Under the pieces are notes generated by a model. The model did no database searches. It had not been told where the DNA came from and saw only the letters and a program-made list of their open reading frames with translations. From the NCBI RefSeq assembly GCF_015840715.1, contig NZ_CP060397.1, forward strand, positions 3,608,319 to 3,672,318: a stretch of DNA of 64,000 nt, written 5' to 3'. The position numbers were made by a program, and so were the translations under genes. This DNA is from Synechococcus sp. CBW1004 (GTDB taxonomy: Bacteria > Cyanobacteriota > Cyanobacteriia > PCC-6307 > Cyanobiaceae). Positions 57,061 to 64,000 of this stretch are shown piece by piece. The first letter of the stretch is position 1, and each line of letters opens with the position of its first letter.

Positions 57061-57735
57061 GTGTCGCGGGCGCCGTCGATGCCGCTGAGTCCTTCCCCTC
57101 CGTTCACCGTGGCCCTGGCCAAGGGAGCGCTGCTCAAGGATTCGGTGCGCCGCTTCGCCGCCGCCGGTCTTGATTTCTCCGCCCTGCTCGATCCGGACAA
57201 CCGGTTGCTGCGCGTGCCCAGCGCCTGCGGCTCGGCCCAGGCCCTTCTGGTGCGCAACGCCGATGTGCCCGTGTATGTGGCCTATGGCCAGGCCCAGCTG
57301 GGGGTGGTGGGCTACGACGTTCTGCGCGAACACCGGCTGCCGATCGCCCAGCTGGTTGATCTCGGCTTCGGCGGTTGCCGCATGGCGGTGGCGGTGAAGG
57401 CCAGCAGCGGCTACCGGCGCGCCCTCGACCTGCCGGCCCACTGCCGCATCGCCAGCAAGTTCACCCGCTGTGCCGCCGATTACTTCGCGTCGCTCGATCT
57501 GCCGGTGGAGCTGATCCATCTGACCGGCTCGGTGGAGCTCGGCCCGCTCACCGGCATGAGCGAGGCCATCGTCGACCTGGTGGCCACCGGCCGAACCCTG
57601 CGTGACAACGGCCTGGTGGCGATCGAGGACCTGTTCCACAGCACCGCTCGCCTGATCGGCCATCCGCTGTCGCTGCGGCTCGATGACGGGCGTCTGCGGG
57701 GCATCGTGGAGCGCATCGGCTCCGCTGCCACCTGA
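57061..57735 (+). CDS. hisG: ATP phosphoribosyltransferase, short form
   Basis: It catalyses the first step of histidine synthesis, joining ATP and PRPP. The 224-residue protein is the short (HisG_S) type that needs HisZ as a regulatory partner; hisZ is not in this window. The start segment [17 protein letters not shown] and the [31 protein letters not shown] loop are intact. The GTG at 57061 or the ATG at 57079 could be the start. The stop overlaps the next gene's ATG as TGATG. Confidence 0.94.
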   Translation: MSRAPSMPLSPSPPFTVALAKGALLKDSVRRFAAAGLDFSALLDPDNRLLRVPSACGSAQALLVRNADVPVYVAYGQAQLGVVGYDVLREHRLPIAQLVDLGFGGCRMAVAVKASSGYRRALDLPAHCRIASKFTRCAADYFASLDLPVELIHLTGSVELGPLTGMSEAIVDLVATGRTLRDNGLVAIEDLFHSTARLIGHPLSLRLDDGRLRGIVERIGSAAT

Positions 57736-59537
57736 TGGCCTCTCTCGATGCGCGTCGCCTGCGTCGCCTGCTTCCCTACCTGGGCCGCGATCGCCGCCGG
57801 TTGCTGCTCTCGCTGCTGCTGCTGATTCCCCTGGCCCTGGCCGGCGCCATCCAGCCCGTTCTGGTGGGCCAGGCGATCTCGGTGCTGCGCAAGGAGCCCT
57901 CGGTGCTCCCCTGGCTGAACGGTCTGCCCACCGCCCAGGCGCTGCGGCTGCTGGTGGGCCTGCTGCTGGCGGCGGTCGTGCTGCGGCTCGGGCTGCAGGG
58001 CACCCAGAGCTTCAACGTGCAGGTGGTGGGCCAGCGGCTCACCGCCCGCATCCGCGACGACCTGTTCCGCCACGCCATGGAGCTGTCGCTGCGCTTCCAC
58101 GACCGCACACCGGTGGGGAAGCTGCTCACACGCCTCACCAGCGATGTGGAGGCCCTGGCGGAGGTGTTCGGCAGCGGCGCCGTGGGGGTGCTGGCCGACC
58201 TGGTGTCGCTGCTGGTGATCGCGATCACGATGATCACGATCGAGTGGCGCCTCGGTCTGCTGCTGCTGATCACCCAGATTCCGGTCACCTGTGGCATCCT
58301 CTGGCTGCAGAAGCGCTACCGCCTCGCCAATTACCGGGTGCGCGAGGAGCTCTCCCAGCTCAACGCCGATCTGCAGGAGAACCTGCAGGGCCTCGAGGTG
58401 GTGCAGATGTTCCGCCGCGAAGCCGTGAACAGCGCACGTTTCGCCCGCACCACCGATGCCTATCGCCAGGCGGTGACGGGCACGATCCTCTACGACAGCG
58501 CCATCTCCGCCTTCATCGAGTGGGTGGCCCTCGGTGCGGTGGCGCTGGTGCTGGCCCTGGGGGGCTGGATGGTCACCGGTGGCCTGATCGACCTGGGCAC
58601 GCTGACCACCTTCATCCTCTTCTCGCAGCGCCTGTTCGATCCGCTGCGCCAGATGGCGGAGCGCTTCACCCAGATCCAGGGCGGCCTGACGGCGGTGGAG
58701 CGGATCGGCGAACTGCTCGAGGAGCCGCTGGAGATCAGCGAGCTGCCGGCCGAGAAGCGCTCCCTGGCCGCCAGTCACGGCGCCTCACTGAGCCGCAGTC
58801 CCGGGGCGATCACCTTCGAGAACGTGAGCTTCGCCTACCGCAGTGACGATCCGATCCTGCAGGATCTGTCCTTCCGGATCGAGCCCGGCGAGCACGTGGC
58901 GCTGGTGGGTCCCACCGGTTCGGGCAAGAGCACGGTGATCCGGCTGCTCTGCCGCCTCTACGAACCGCAGCGGGGCCGCATCCTGCTCGACGGCGTCGAC
59001 ATCCGTGAGCTGCCGATCGCCTCGCTGCGCCGTCGGCTGGGCGTCGTGCTGCAGGACACCTTCCTGTTCAGCGGCAGCGTCGCCGACAATCTGCGCCTCG
59101 ACGCCCCGGTGAGCGACGCCGAACTGGCCCACACCTGCCGGGAACTGGGCCTCGAGCCGCTGCTAACCCGCCTGGATGCGGGCCTGTCCACCGAGCTGCG
59201 GGAGCGCGGCGCCAACCTCTCCTCCGGCGAGCGGCAGCTGCTGGCGGTGGCGCGGGTGGCGATCCGTGATCCCTCCGTGCTGGTGATGGACGAGGCAACC
59301 GCCTTCCTCGATCCCTCCACCGAGGCGACGCTGCAGCGGGATCTCGAACGGCTGCTGCACGGCCGCACCGCCGTGGTGATCGCCCACCGGCTGGCCACGG
59401 TGGAGGCCGCCGACCGCATTCTGGTGCTCCGCCGCGGTCGCCTGATCGAGCAGGGAACCCACCGTCAGCTGCGGGCCGCCGGCGGTCTCTATGCGCAGCT
59501 GGCCGAGCTCCAGGACAAGGGCCTGGCCATGCTCTGA
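57735..59537 (+). CDS. ABC transporter with fused membrane and ATPase domains
   Basis: The 600-residue protein has six membrane helices (about 20-320) and then a nucleotide-binding domain: Walker A GPTGSGKST near residue 392, signature LSSGERQLLAVAR instead of LSGGQ, Walker B VLVMDEATAFLD, and the switch His in IAHRL. This is a half-transporter of the multidrug/lipid (MsbA-like) class, working as a dimer. Its ATG overlaps the hisG stop by one base. The substrate cannot be told. Cyanobacteria carry several such exporters. Confidence 0.93.
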   Translation: MASLDARRLRRLLPYLGRDRRRLLLSLLLLIPLALAGAIQPVLVGQAISVLRKEPSVLPWLNGLPTAQALRLLVGLLLAAVVLRLGLQGTQSFNVQVVGQRLTARIRDDLFRHAMELSLRFHDRTPVGKLLTRLTSDVEALAEVFGSGAVGVLADLVSLLVIAITMITIEWRLGLLLLITQIPVTCGILWLQKRYRLANYRVREELSQLNADLQENLQGLEVVQMFRREAVNSARFARTTDAYRQAVTGTILYDSAISAFIEWVALGAVALVLALGGWMVTGGLIDLGTLTTFILFSQRLFDPLRQMAERFTQIQGGLTAVERIGELLEEPLEISELPAEKRSLAASHGASLSRSPGAITFENVSFAYRSDDPILQDLSFRIEPGEHVALVGPTGSGKSTVIRLLCRLYEPQRGRILLDGVDIRELPIASLRRRLGVVLQDTFLFSGSVADNLRLDAPVSDAELAHTCRELGLEPLLTRLDAGLSTELRERGANLSSGERQLLAVARVAIRDPSVLVMDEATAFLDPSTEATLQRDLERLLHGRTAVVIAHRLATVEAADRILVLRRGRLIEQGTHRQLRAAGGLYAQLAELQDKGLAML

Positions 59538-59603
59538 ATCACCTTTCGGCCGGGGCCGCCCGCGGCCCGCGGCTGCACTGTCTCAGCTCAGGCAACCCCG
59601 GCC

Positions 59604-60323
59604 TCAGGCACCCGCGGCGACGCCCACCAGAACCTCCAGCTCCAGCCACTGCCTGATCAGCGCCGCCAGCTGCTGCGGTTGCTGGCGCATCGGCAGGTGG
59701 CCGACCCCCTCCAGCAGCTCCACCCGGTGGCAGGGGCTGTAGCCGGCCAGGTGCCGCACATAGCGCGGCTGCATCACGCCGTCGCGGCTGCCGGCGATCC
59801 AGAGGCTGGGCACCTGCAGCTGGCCCGCCAGCAACGGCAGCTGCCGCACCGCCCCCCGGTTGGTGCTGCAGGCCAGCAGGCTGCGGGCGGCGCGCAGGTC
59901 GGCCCGCAGTGGTGAGCGGATCGCCTCCATCCCTGGCACATCCCCCAGCCAGCCTGGGCGCCAGCGGAGGAAGGCCGCACCCCCCTGCCGCACCCTGGCG
60001 AAGGCGCGCGGTTGATAGACGCCACCTCCGGCGGCGATCTGAACCATGCCCAGGAGCTGATCACCCAGGTGGGGAGCGGCATGCAGGGCGATGCTGCCGC
60101 CGAGGGAATGGCCCAGGAGCACCACCGGACGCTGCGGCTGCCGCTCCTGCACCGCCTGGGCCAGCCAGCGGCCATAGCTCGCCAGGTTCGGCAGCAGGCC
60201 TCTCGGCCGCGGCCGACGGCCGAAGCCCGGCAGATCCGGGCTCCACAGCGTCCGGTGGTCGCCGAGCTGCTCTCTCAGGGGATCCCACAGCCGCCCGGAC
60301 AGCAGCCAGCCATGCACGGCCAC
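59604..60323 (-). CDS. Alpha/beta hydrolase
   Basis: This 239-residue protein starts with AVHGWLLSG and has the nucleophile elbow LLGHSLGGSIAL (Ser in G-H-S-L-G), an Asp in IAGSRDGVMQ and a late His in EGVGHLPM for the triad. It fits hydrolases of the esterase/chlorophyllase or MhpC type. The start is the GTG at 60323; the open frame continues upstream without similarity. Substrate unknown. It is convergent with the ABC exporter gene. Confidence 0.82.
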   Translation of the reverse strand: MAVHGWLLSGRLWDPLREQLGDHRTLWSPDLPGFGRRPRPRGLLPNLASYGRWLAQAVQERQPQRPVVLLGHSLGGSIALHAAPHLGDQLLGMVQIAAGGGVYQPRAFARVRQGGAAFLRWRPGWLGDVPGMEAIRSPLRADLRAARSLLACSTNRGAVRQLPLLAGQLQVPSLWIAGSRDGVMQPRYVRHLAGYSPCHRVELLEGVGHLPMRQQPQQLAALIRQWLELEVLVGVAAGA

Positions 60324-60566
60324 CAGCAGGGGGGAGCGGTCCGCGGGCGTCGACGTGACGACGGGAGCCTGTCCGGTGGGGAGAGGGAAGGGCAGGGGAG
60401 GCAGGGGCCGCTGAGAGCCGGATCACCCTGCCTCAGCGGCCCGCGCTTGCGAACCCCCTGCAACGCAGCGTCGCGGTTGGCGTGAACCCTGCAAAGGGTG
60501 CCGTTCTGCGCGGAACCGCGGGGGGATCTGCCGCGGGCGATAGCCTGAAGCCAGTGCCGGCCAGCC

Positions 60567-61139
60567 GTGACCGAGATCCTGCCGAGGGGAAGCAGCCTGG
60601 AGGGTCCGCGCGCAACCGCGACGGTGAGCCCTCCGATCACCCCTGGGGAGGACGCGGAAGCCACGCTCCTGCAGGGCCTGTACGGGCCTCGGCATCGCTT
60701 CTGCCCGACGCCCAATCCCCAGTTGAAGGTGGTGCTCAGCCTCGATCGCGAGATCGATCTGGTGGAGCTCGAAGGCATCTGCGATGCGGTGGGCTGGAGC
60801 CGCCGGCCGCTCAGGCGGGTGCGCAAGGCGCTGCAGAACAGCCTGCTGTGTGTCGGTCTGTGGCGCCATCACCCGCGCCTGCCCCGGCTGATCGGCTTCG
60901 CCCGCTGCACCGGCGACGGTGTGATCGAGGCCACCGTGTGGGATGTGGCTGTGCATCCGCTGTATCAGGGGGCTGGGCTGGGCCGCCAGTTGATGGCCTA
61001 CGTGCTCGACGAGCTCGAGCAGCAGGGGGTGGAGCGGGTGAGCCTGTTCGCCGATCCCGGTGTGGTGGGCTTCTATTCCTCCCAGGGCTGGCAGCTCGAA
61101 CCGCTGGAGCGGCGCTGCGCCTTCTGGTATGCCCCCTGA
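60567..61139 (+). CDS. GNAT acetyltransferase (Ycf52-like)
   Basis: The 190-residue protein contains the GNAT acetyl-CoA-binding motif VHPLYQGAGLGRQLMAYVLDEL and the C-terminal FADPGVVGFYSSQGWQ, typical of the family in cyanobacteria and plastids (Ycf52). The start is GTG 60567. An N-terminal stretch of about 50 residues before LKVVLSLDREIDL may be partly leader. The acceptor is unknown; plastid homologues act on protein N-termini or Lys (family knowledge). Confidence 0.83.
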   Translation: MTEILPRGSSLEGPRATATVSPPITPGEDAEATLLQGLYGPRHRFCPTPNPQLKVVLSLDREIDLVELEGICDAVGWSRRPLRRVRKALQNSLLCVGLWRHHPRLPRLIGFARCTGDGVIEATVWDVAVHPLYQGAGLGRQLMAYVLDELEQQGVERVSLFADPGVVGFYSSQGWQLEPLERRCAFWYAP

Positions 61140-61151
61140 GCGGCCGGCCCC

Positions 61152-61916
61152 TCAGCCTCCGGGCTCGCCGTAGTAGCGCCGCGCCAGCAGTGACGGATCG
61201 ACGCCACGCCTCCAGGCACGCCGCAGCAGGGCGTTGCGCCAGGTGGTGCGCCACACCCCCAGACGCCGCCAGCGCCTGCCATCGACCCGCAGCGGCCCCT
61301 GCAGCAGCCGGATCGGGGCCAGTCGGCGCAGGCGCTGGATGAACTCCAGGTCCTCCATCAGCGGCAGGGGCATCAGGCCGCCGCTGCGTTCGTAGAGGGT
61401 GCGGCTGAGCAGCAGACCCTGATCGCCATAGGGCAGGCTCCGCCAGCGGCTGCGCAGGGTGCTCAGGGCGCCCACCAGCTGCAGGGCGGGCCCTGCCGCC
61501 TCGATCGCCAGCGGGAAGGTCCAGGCCGTCTGTTCACCGGCGTGGATCGCCCGCTGGATCTCGGCCGGCCAGTCGGTGGGCAGGCGCGCGTCGGCGTGCA
61601 GCAGCAGCAGCCAGGGTCCCTCACAGACGGCGACGCCGCGCCGCAGTTGCTCGCCTCGGCCGGCAATGCTGGAGAGCACCCATGCCCCGGCCAGCCGCGC
61701 CAGCCCTGCGCTGCCATCCACGCTGCCGCCGTCCACCACCCAGATCTCGCGCAGCAGGGAGGCGGGGGCGGCCGCCAGATCCGCCAGCAGCAGCGGCAGC
61801 CGGGCCGCTTCGTTGCGGACCGGGATCACGACCGACAGGGGAGGAGCAGTCACGACCCCAGGATCGGCCCTGGCCTCCCCGCTGGCCGCTCCGGCGCCCG
61901 GGCCGGGGCAGGACAT
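61152..61916 (-). CDS. Family 2 glycosyltransferase (TIGR04283-like)
   Basis: The 254-residue protein has the GT2 start PLSVVIPVRNEAARLPLLLADLA, the Asp region IWVVDGGSVDGS, and LLLHADARLP with the DxD-like site. There is a later conserved MEDLEFIQRL. Genes of this type often stand next to a DUF2064/TIGR04282 gene, as here (61980-62753), and the pair has been linked to arsenosugar or glycolipid synthesis. The start at 61916 is chosen; 61943 is possible. Substrate uncertain. Confidence 0.85.
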   Translation of the reverse strand: MSCPGPGAGAASGEARADPGVVTAPPLSVVIPVRNEAARLPLLLADLAAAPASLLREIWVVDGGSVDGSAGLARLAGAWVLSSIAGRGEQLRRGVAVCEGPWLLLLHADARLPTDWPAEIQRAIHAGEQTAWTFPLAIEAAGPALQLVGALSTLRSRWRSLPYGDQGLLLSRTLYERSGGLMPLPLMEDLEFIQRLRRLAPIRLLQGPLRVDGRRWRRLGVWRTTWRNALLRRAWRRGVDPSLLARRYYGEPGG

Positions 61917-61979
61917 CCGGCGCTGCGGTGTGGTGCCGGTCACGGCGGGTCTGTCTTCGCCGGCCCGCCCTTGAACAGC

Positions 61980-62753
61980 TCATGCCCAGGTGGCACCCGG
62001 GACCGGGGCGCCGGGGTGACCGACCGCACGCCACCAGGCCAGCAGATCCGCATGGTCGTCCAGATCCCGCTGCGGTCGCAGCAGACGGGGCGGCAGATCG
62101 AGCAGCGCCGCCCGCGTCAGGGTCTGCGCCAGCACCTCGGCTCCGCCCCAGGCGATTCCGCTCATCAGCCGGGTTCCCGCCCGCTGGAAGCCGGCGCGGT
62201 TCATCCCGATCAACCAGTAGCCCCCGTCCGTGGCCGGACCGATCACGAGGGGGGCAGCCTGCAGGAGCGCCAGCGCCTTGGTCAGATCGCGGCATTCCAG
62301 CCCCGGCAGATCCGTGCCGATCAGCACCACCCGCTCGGCGCCCGCGGCGAAGCCGTGGCGCAGCTGTCGCTGCATGCGGCACCCCAGGTTGCCGCCGCCC
62401 TGCCCGCCGAACGCCACCCTGTCGGCCGGCGGCCAGTCGCTCCGGCGCTGCATCGCCCGCTGCCAGCGGCGCAGGGCTCCGGGGGCGAGGCCATCCACCG
62501 CGACCTGGAGCTGGACGCCTCGGGCGGCGACCGCCGCGGCAGCCACCAGCAGGGTGTGGCTGGTGAGGCGTCCCTGGATCGCCGCGGCCCGCTCCGAGGA
62601 GCCGCAGCTGGCGGCGAGGCGCCGTTTGCAGCGTCCGGGAGCTGGCCATCGGGCCATCACCACGATCCTGCAGGCCCCGGCAGCCGCCTGCGGGCGGCGC
62701 CGGCGCCGATGTGCTCCAGACATCCCGACGGGGCGGGAAGAGGTGGGAATCAC
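61980..62753 (-). CDS. DUF2064/TIGR04282-like glycosyltransferase
   Basis: The 257-residue protein has VVMARWPAPGRCKRRLA near the start, VVLIGTDLPGLECRDL with the conserved Asp, and GPATDGGYWLIGMN, which are the signature of this nucleotidyl/glycosyltransferase-like family. The start is the GTG at 62753, overlapping the HtrA gene stop as GTGA, with AAGGAG just upstream. It lies 63 bases before the GT2 gene on the same strand. The pair TIGR04282-TIGR04283 is a recurring combination. Confidence 0.84.
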   Translation of the reverse strand: MIPTSSRPVGMSGAHRRRRRPQAAAGACRIVVMARWPAPGRCKRRLAASCGSSERAAAIQGRLTSHTLLVAAAAVAARGVQLQVAVDGLAPGALRRWQRAMQRRSDWPPADRVAFGGQGGGNLGCRMQRQLRHGFAAGAERVVLIGTDLPGLECRDLTKALALLQAAPLVIGPATDGGYWLIGMNRAGFQRAGTRLMSGIAWGGAEVLAQTLTRAALLDLPPRLLRPQRDLDDHADLLAWWRAVGHPGAPVPGATWA

Positions 62754-63901
62754 TGCTCCTTGGGCAGTTCCGCCGGCCGCACGGTGAGGGTCTGGCGGCC
62801 GTCGCCGCGGCGGATCACCACAGCCAGGGGCTGATTCACCTGGCCGCGATCCACCGCCAGCTGCACCTCCGAGGGGTTCTTCACCGCCGCGTCGCCCACC
62901 TTCTCGATCAGATCACAGGGGCGCAGCCCCGCCCGCGCGGCGGGGCTGTTGCTCATCACATCGACCACCACGACCCCATTCACCTCCGGGACCCTGCATT
63001 CGTCGGTGCTGGCATTGATCTCGCGGGCCAGCTGGGGGGTGAGCGCCTGCAGGCGCACGCCGATGTAGGGATGGCTGGCGTAGCCGCGCTCGAGAATCTG
63101 GTCGGCGATCTGGCGGGCGGTGTTGATCGGGATCGCGAAGCTGAGGCCGGCGCCGGGGGCCTGACGGATGGCGGTGTTGATGCCGATCACCTGGCCGCGC
63201 TCATTGATCAGCGGACCGCCGCTGTTGCCTGGGTTCACGGCGGCGTCCGTCTGGATGTAGGGCACCCGCTGGCCCTCGCCGACGGCGTTGGTGCGCTGAA
63301 TGGCGCTGATGATCCCGGCGGTGACGGTGTTGTCGAGGCCGAGGGGGTTGCCGATGGCGATCGCCCACTCACCGGGCCGCACCCGCGAGGAGTCGCCGAG
63401 GGTGGCCACGGGCAGGCGGGAGCCCACCACCTTCACCACCGCCACGTCGGTGAGCGGATCGGCTCCCAGCACCTTGCCGGTGAAGCTGCGGCCGTCGGGC
63501 AGGGTCACGCCCACCTCACTGGCGCCTTCCACCACGTGGGCATTGGTGAGGATGACGCCGTCGGCATCGACGATGAAGCCCGATCCCTGACCCTGTTGCT
63601 GCTGGATGGCAGGACCACGGCCGAACAGGCCCCCCATCGGGTTGATCAGCCGCTTGACCGTGTCGATGCGGACCACCGCCGGCCCGGCCTTCTCCACCGC
63701 CTTGACGATCACGTTGTCGCTGCCGGGCAGCAGCGAGGGGGCCGGAGCCTCACTGACCCGCGGCGCATCCGGCAGCCGGCGCAGGCCATTGAGGGGGCCG
63801 GTGCCGCCACAGCCGCCGAGCAGCAGCAGGGCGGCCAGGCCGAGGGGCCGCAGACGCCGGATGGGAGAGGTGCATGGAACAGCCGCACGGGAGAGAGCCA
63901 T
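62750..63901 (-). CDS. HtrA/Deg-family serine protease with lipobox
   Basis: This 383-residue trypsin-like protease has the triad His122 (LTNAHVVEG), Asp152 (DPLTDVAVV) and Ser227 (GNSGGPL), followed by one PDZ domain (about 280-375). The N-terminus has a lipobox LLGGC with Cys31, so it is predicted to be a membrane-anchored lipoprotein in the periplasm. In cyanobacteria Deg/Hho proteases degrade damaged proteins. It overlaps the DUF2064 gene start as GTGA. Start 63901. Confidence 0.93.
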   Translation of the reverse strand: MALSRAAVPCTSPIRRLRPLGLAALLLLGGCGGTGPLNGLRRLPDAPRVSEAPAPSLLPGSDNVIVKAVEKAGPAVVRIDTVKRLINPMGGLFGRGPAIQQQQGQGSGFIVDADGVILTNAHVVEGASEVGVTLPDGRSFTGKVLGADPLTDVAVVKVVGSRLPVATLGDSSRVRPGEWAIAIGNPLGLDNTVTAGIISAIQRTNAVGEGQRVPYIQTDAAVNPGNSGGPLINERGQVIGINTAIRQAPGAGLSFAIPINTARQIADQILERGYASHPYIGVRLQALTPQLAREINASTDECRVPEVNGVVVVDVMSNSPAARAGLRPCDLIEKVGDAAVKNPSEVQLAVDRGQVNQPLAVVIRRGDGRQTLTVRPAELPKEQ

Positions 63902-63984
63902 CGGCAGGCAGGGCGAGAAGGCGGATTGAGCAGGGGTTCATTTAAGGCGGACCCCCCGGCAGCGTCTGCCTATATTCAGCCCCG

Positions 63985-64000
63985 ATGCGTTGGGTCAGCG
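63985..64000 (+). CDS. Start of a gene leaving the window (partial)
   Basis: An ATG at 63985 (Met-Arg-Trp-Val-Ser) follows a TATATT box at 63971-63976, divergent from the HtrA-like gene. Only five codons are inside the window, so neither the frame nor the product can be judged. Confidence 0.3.

Noticed and set aside
59553..59568. Perfect GC hairpin after the ABC exporter gene
   Set aside because: Only 6 bp with a 4-base loop and no T-run. In DNA this rich in GC it is expected by chance.

Overview
The window is about 64 kb of very GC-rich DNA from a picocyanobacterium of the Cyanobium/Synechococcus type. The evidence is cyanobacterial gene content: an NDH-1 subunit 4 (ndhD), a cytochrome c6 (petJ), Ycf51 and DUF4332 proteins, a DUF4278 protein, an ammonium transporter with a perfect GTA-N8-TAC (NtcA-type) palindrome upstream, a short-form HisG, a Ycf52-like acetyltransferase and an isolated FutC-type ATPase. 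Genes are packed tightly. At least ten neighbouring pairs overlap by 1 or 4 bases (ATGA, GTGA, TTGA or TGATG), which points to widespread translational coupling and settles several starts, including two TTG starts.

Layout. 1-7.0 kb: thrS (3' part), glk, thrB, ndhD and an M3 oligopeptidase. 7.0-10.4 kb: a lower-GC accessory patch with an Mrr-type restriction endonuclease, a DUF4160/DUF2442 pair, a relic of an integron-type tyrosine recombinase whose catalytic Tyr is Trp, a YchJ-family protein and a truncated patatin-like gene. 10.4-14.6 kb: lipase-like hydrolase, a channel-like membrane protein, folB, proA and a ROK-family kinase, all on the minus strand. 14.6-19.3 kb: one 1556-residue TamB-like protein. 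19.4-26.6 kb: ycf51, DUF4332, secreted proteins, a CocE-type hydrolase, glgB and a K+ channel whose 3' end overlaps, antisense, the 3' end of a TolC-family gene. 26.5-33.1 kb: TolC-like protein, amt, a DUF4278 gene, then an operon of membrane-fusion protein, small membrane protein and FUSC-type transporter. 33.2-38.7 kb: MscS channel and solute-binding lipoprotein in one operon, divergent from hemE and an epimerase gene, then petJ.

38.9-44.2 kb holds small secreted proteins, one of which is split by two insertion sequences. An IS5/IS1182-like element inserted first, making a TAGTTA duplication. An IS630 element then landed on the TA of one copy. Removing both restores a continuous 260-codon frame. 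44.3-48.2 kb: clpB, a second MscS and a pterin dehydratase. 48.4-54.7 kb: mostly small conserved proteins (YjbQ, DCC family, CRTISO-like oxidoreductase, DUF2721, OsmC, a HEATH-motif secreted protein, a short SepF-like protein, RidA). 54.9-64 kb: FutC-type ATPase, gloB, hisG, an ABC exporter, an alpha/beta hydrolase, a GNAT acetyltransferase, a glycosyltransferase pair and an HtrA-like lipoprotein protease.

Most of the window is ordinary core genome. I found no CRISPR array, rRNA or tRNA gene and no clear new system. The most interesting items are the ordered IS nest, the integrase relic next to the Mrr/DUF4160-DUF2442 patch, the efflux-like operon with an AaeXAB-type part list, the solute-binding protein/MscS operon, and a channel-like protein with an atypical pore loop.
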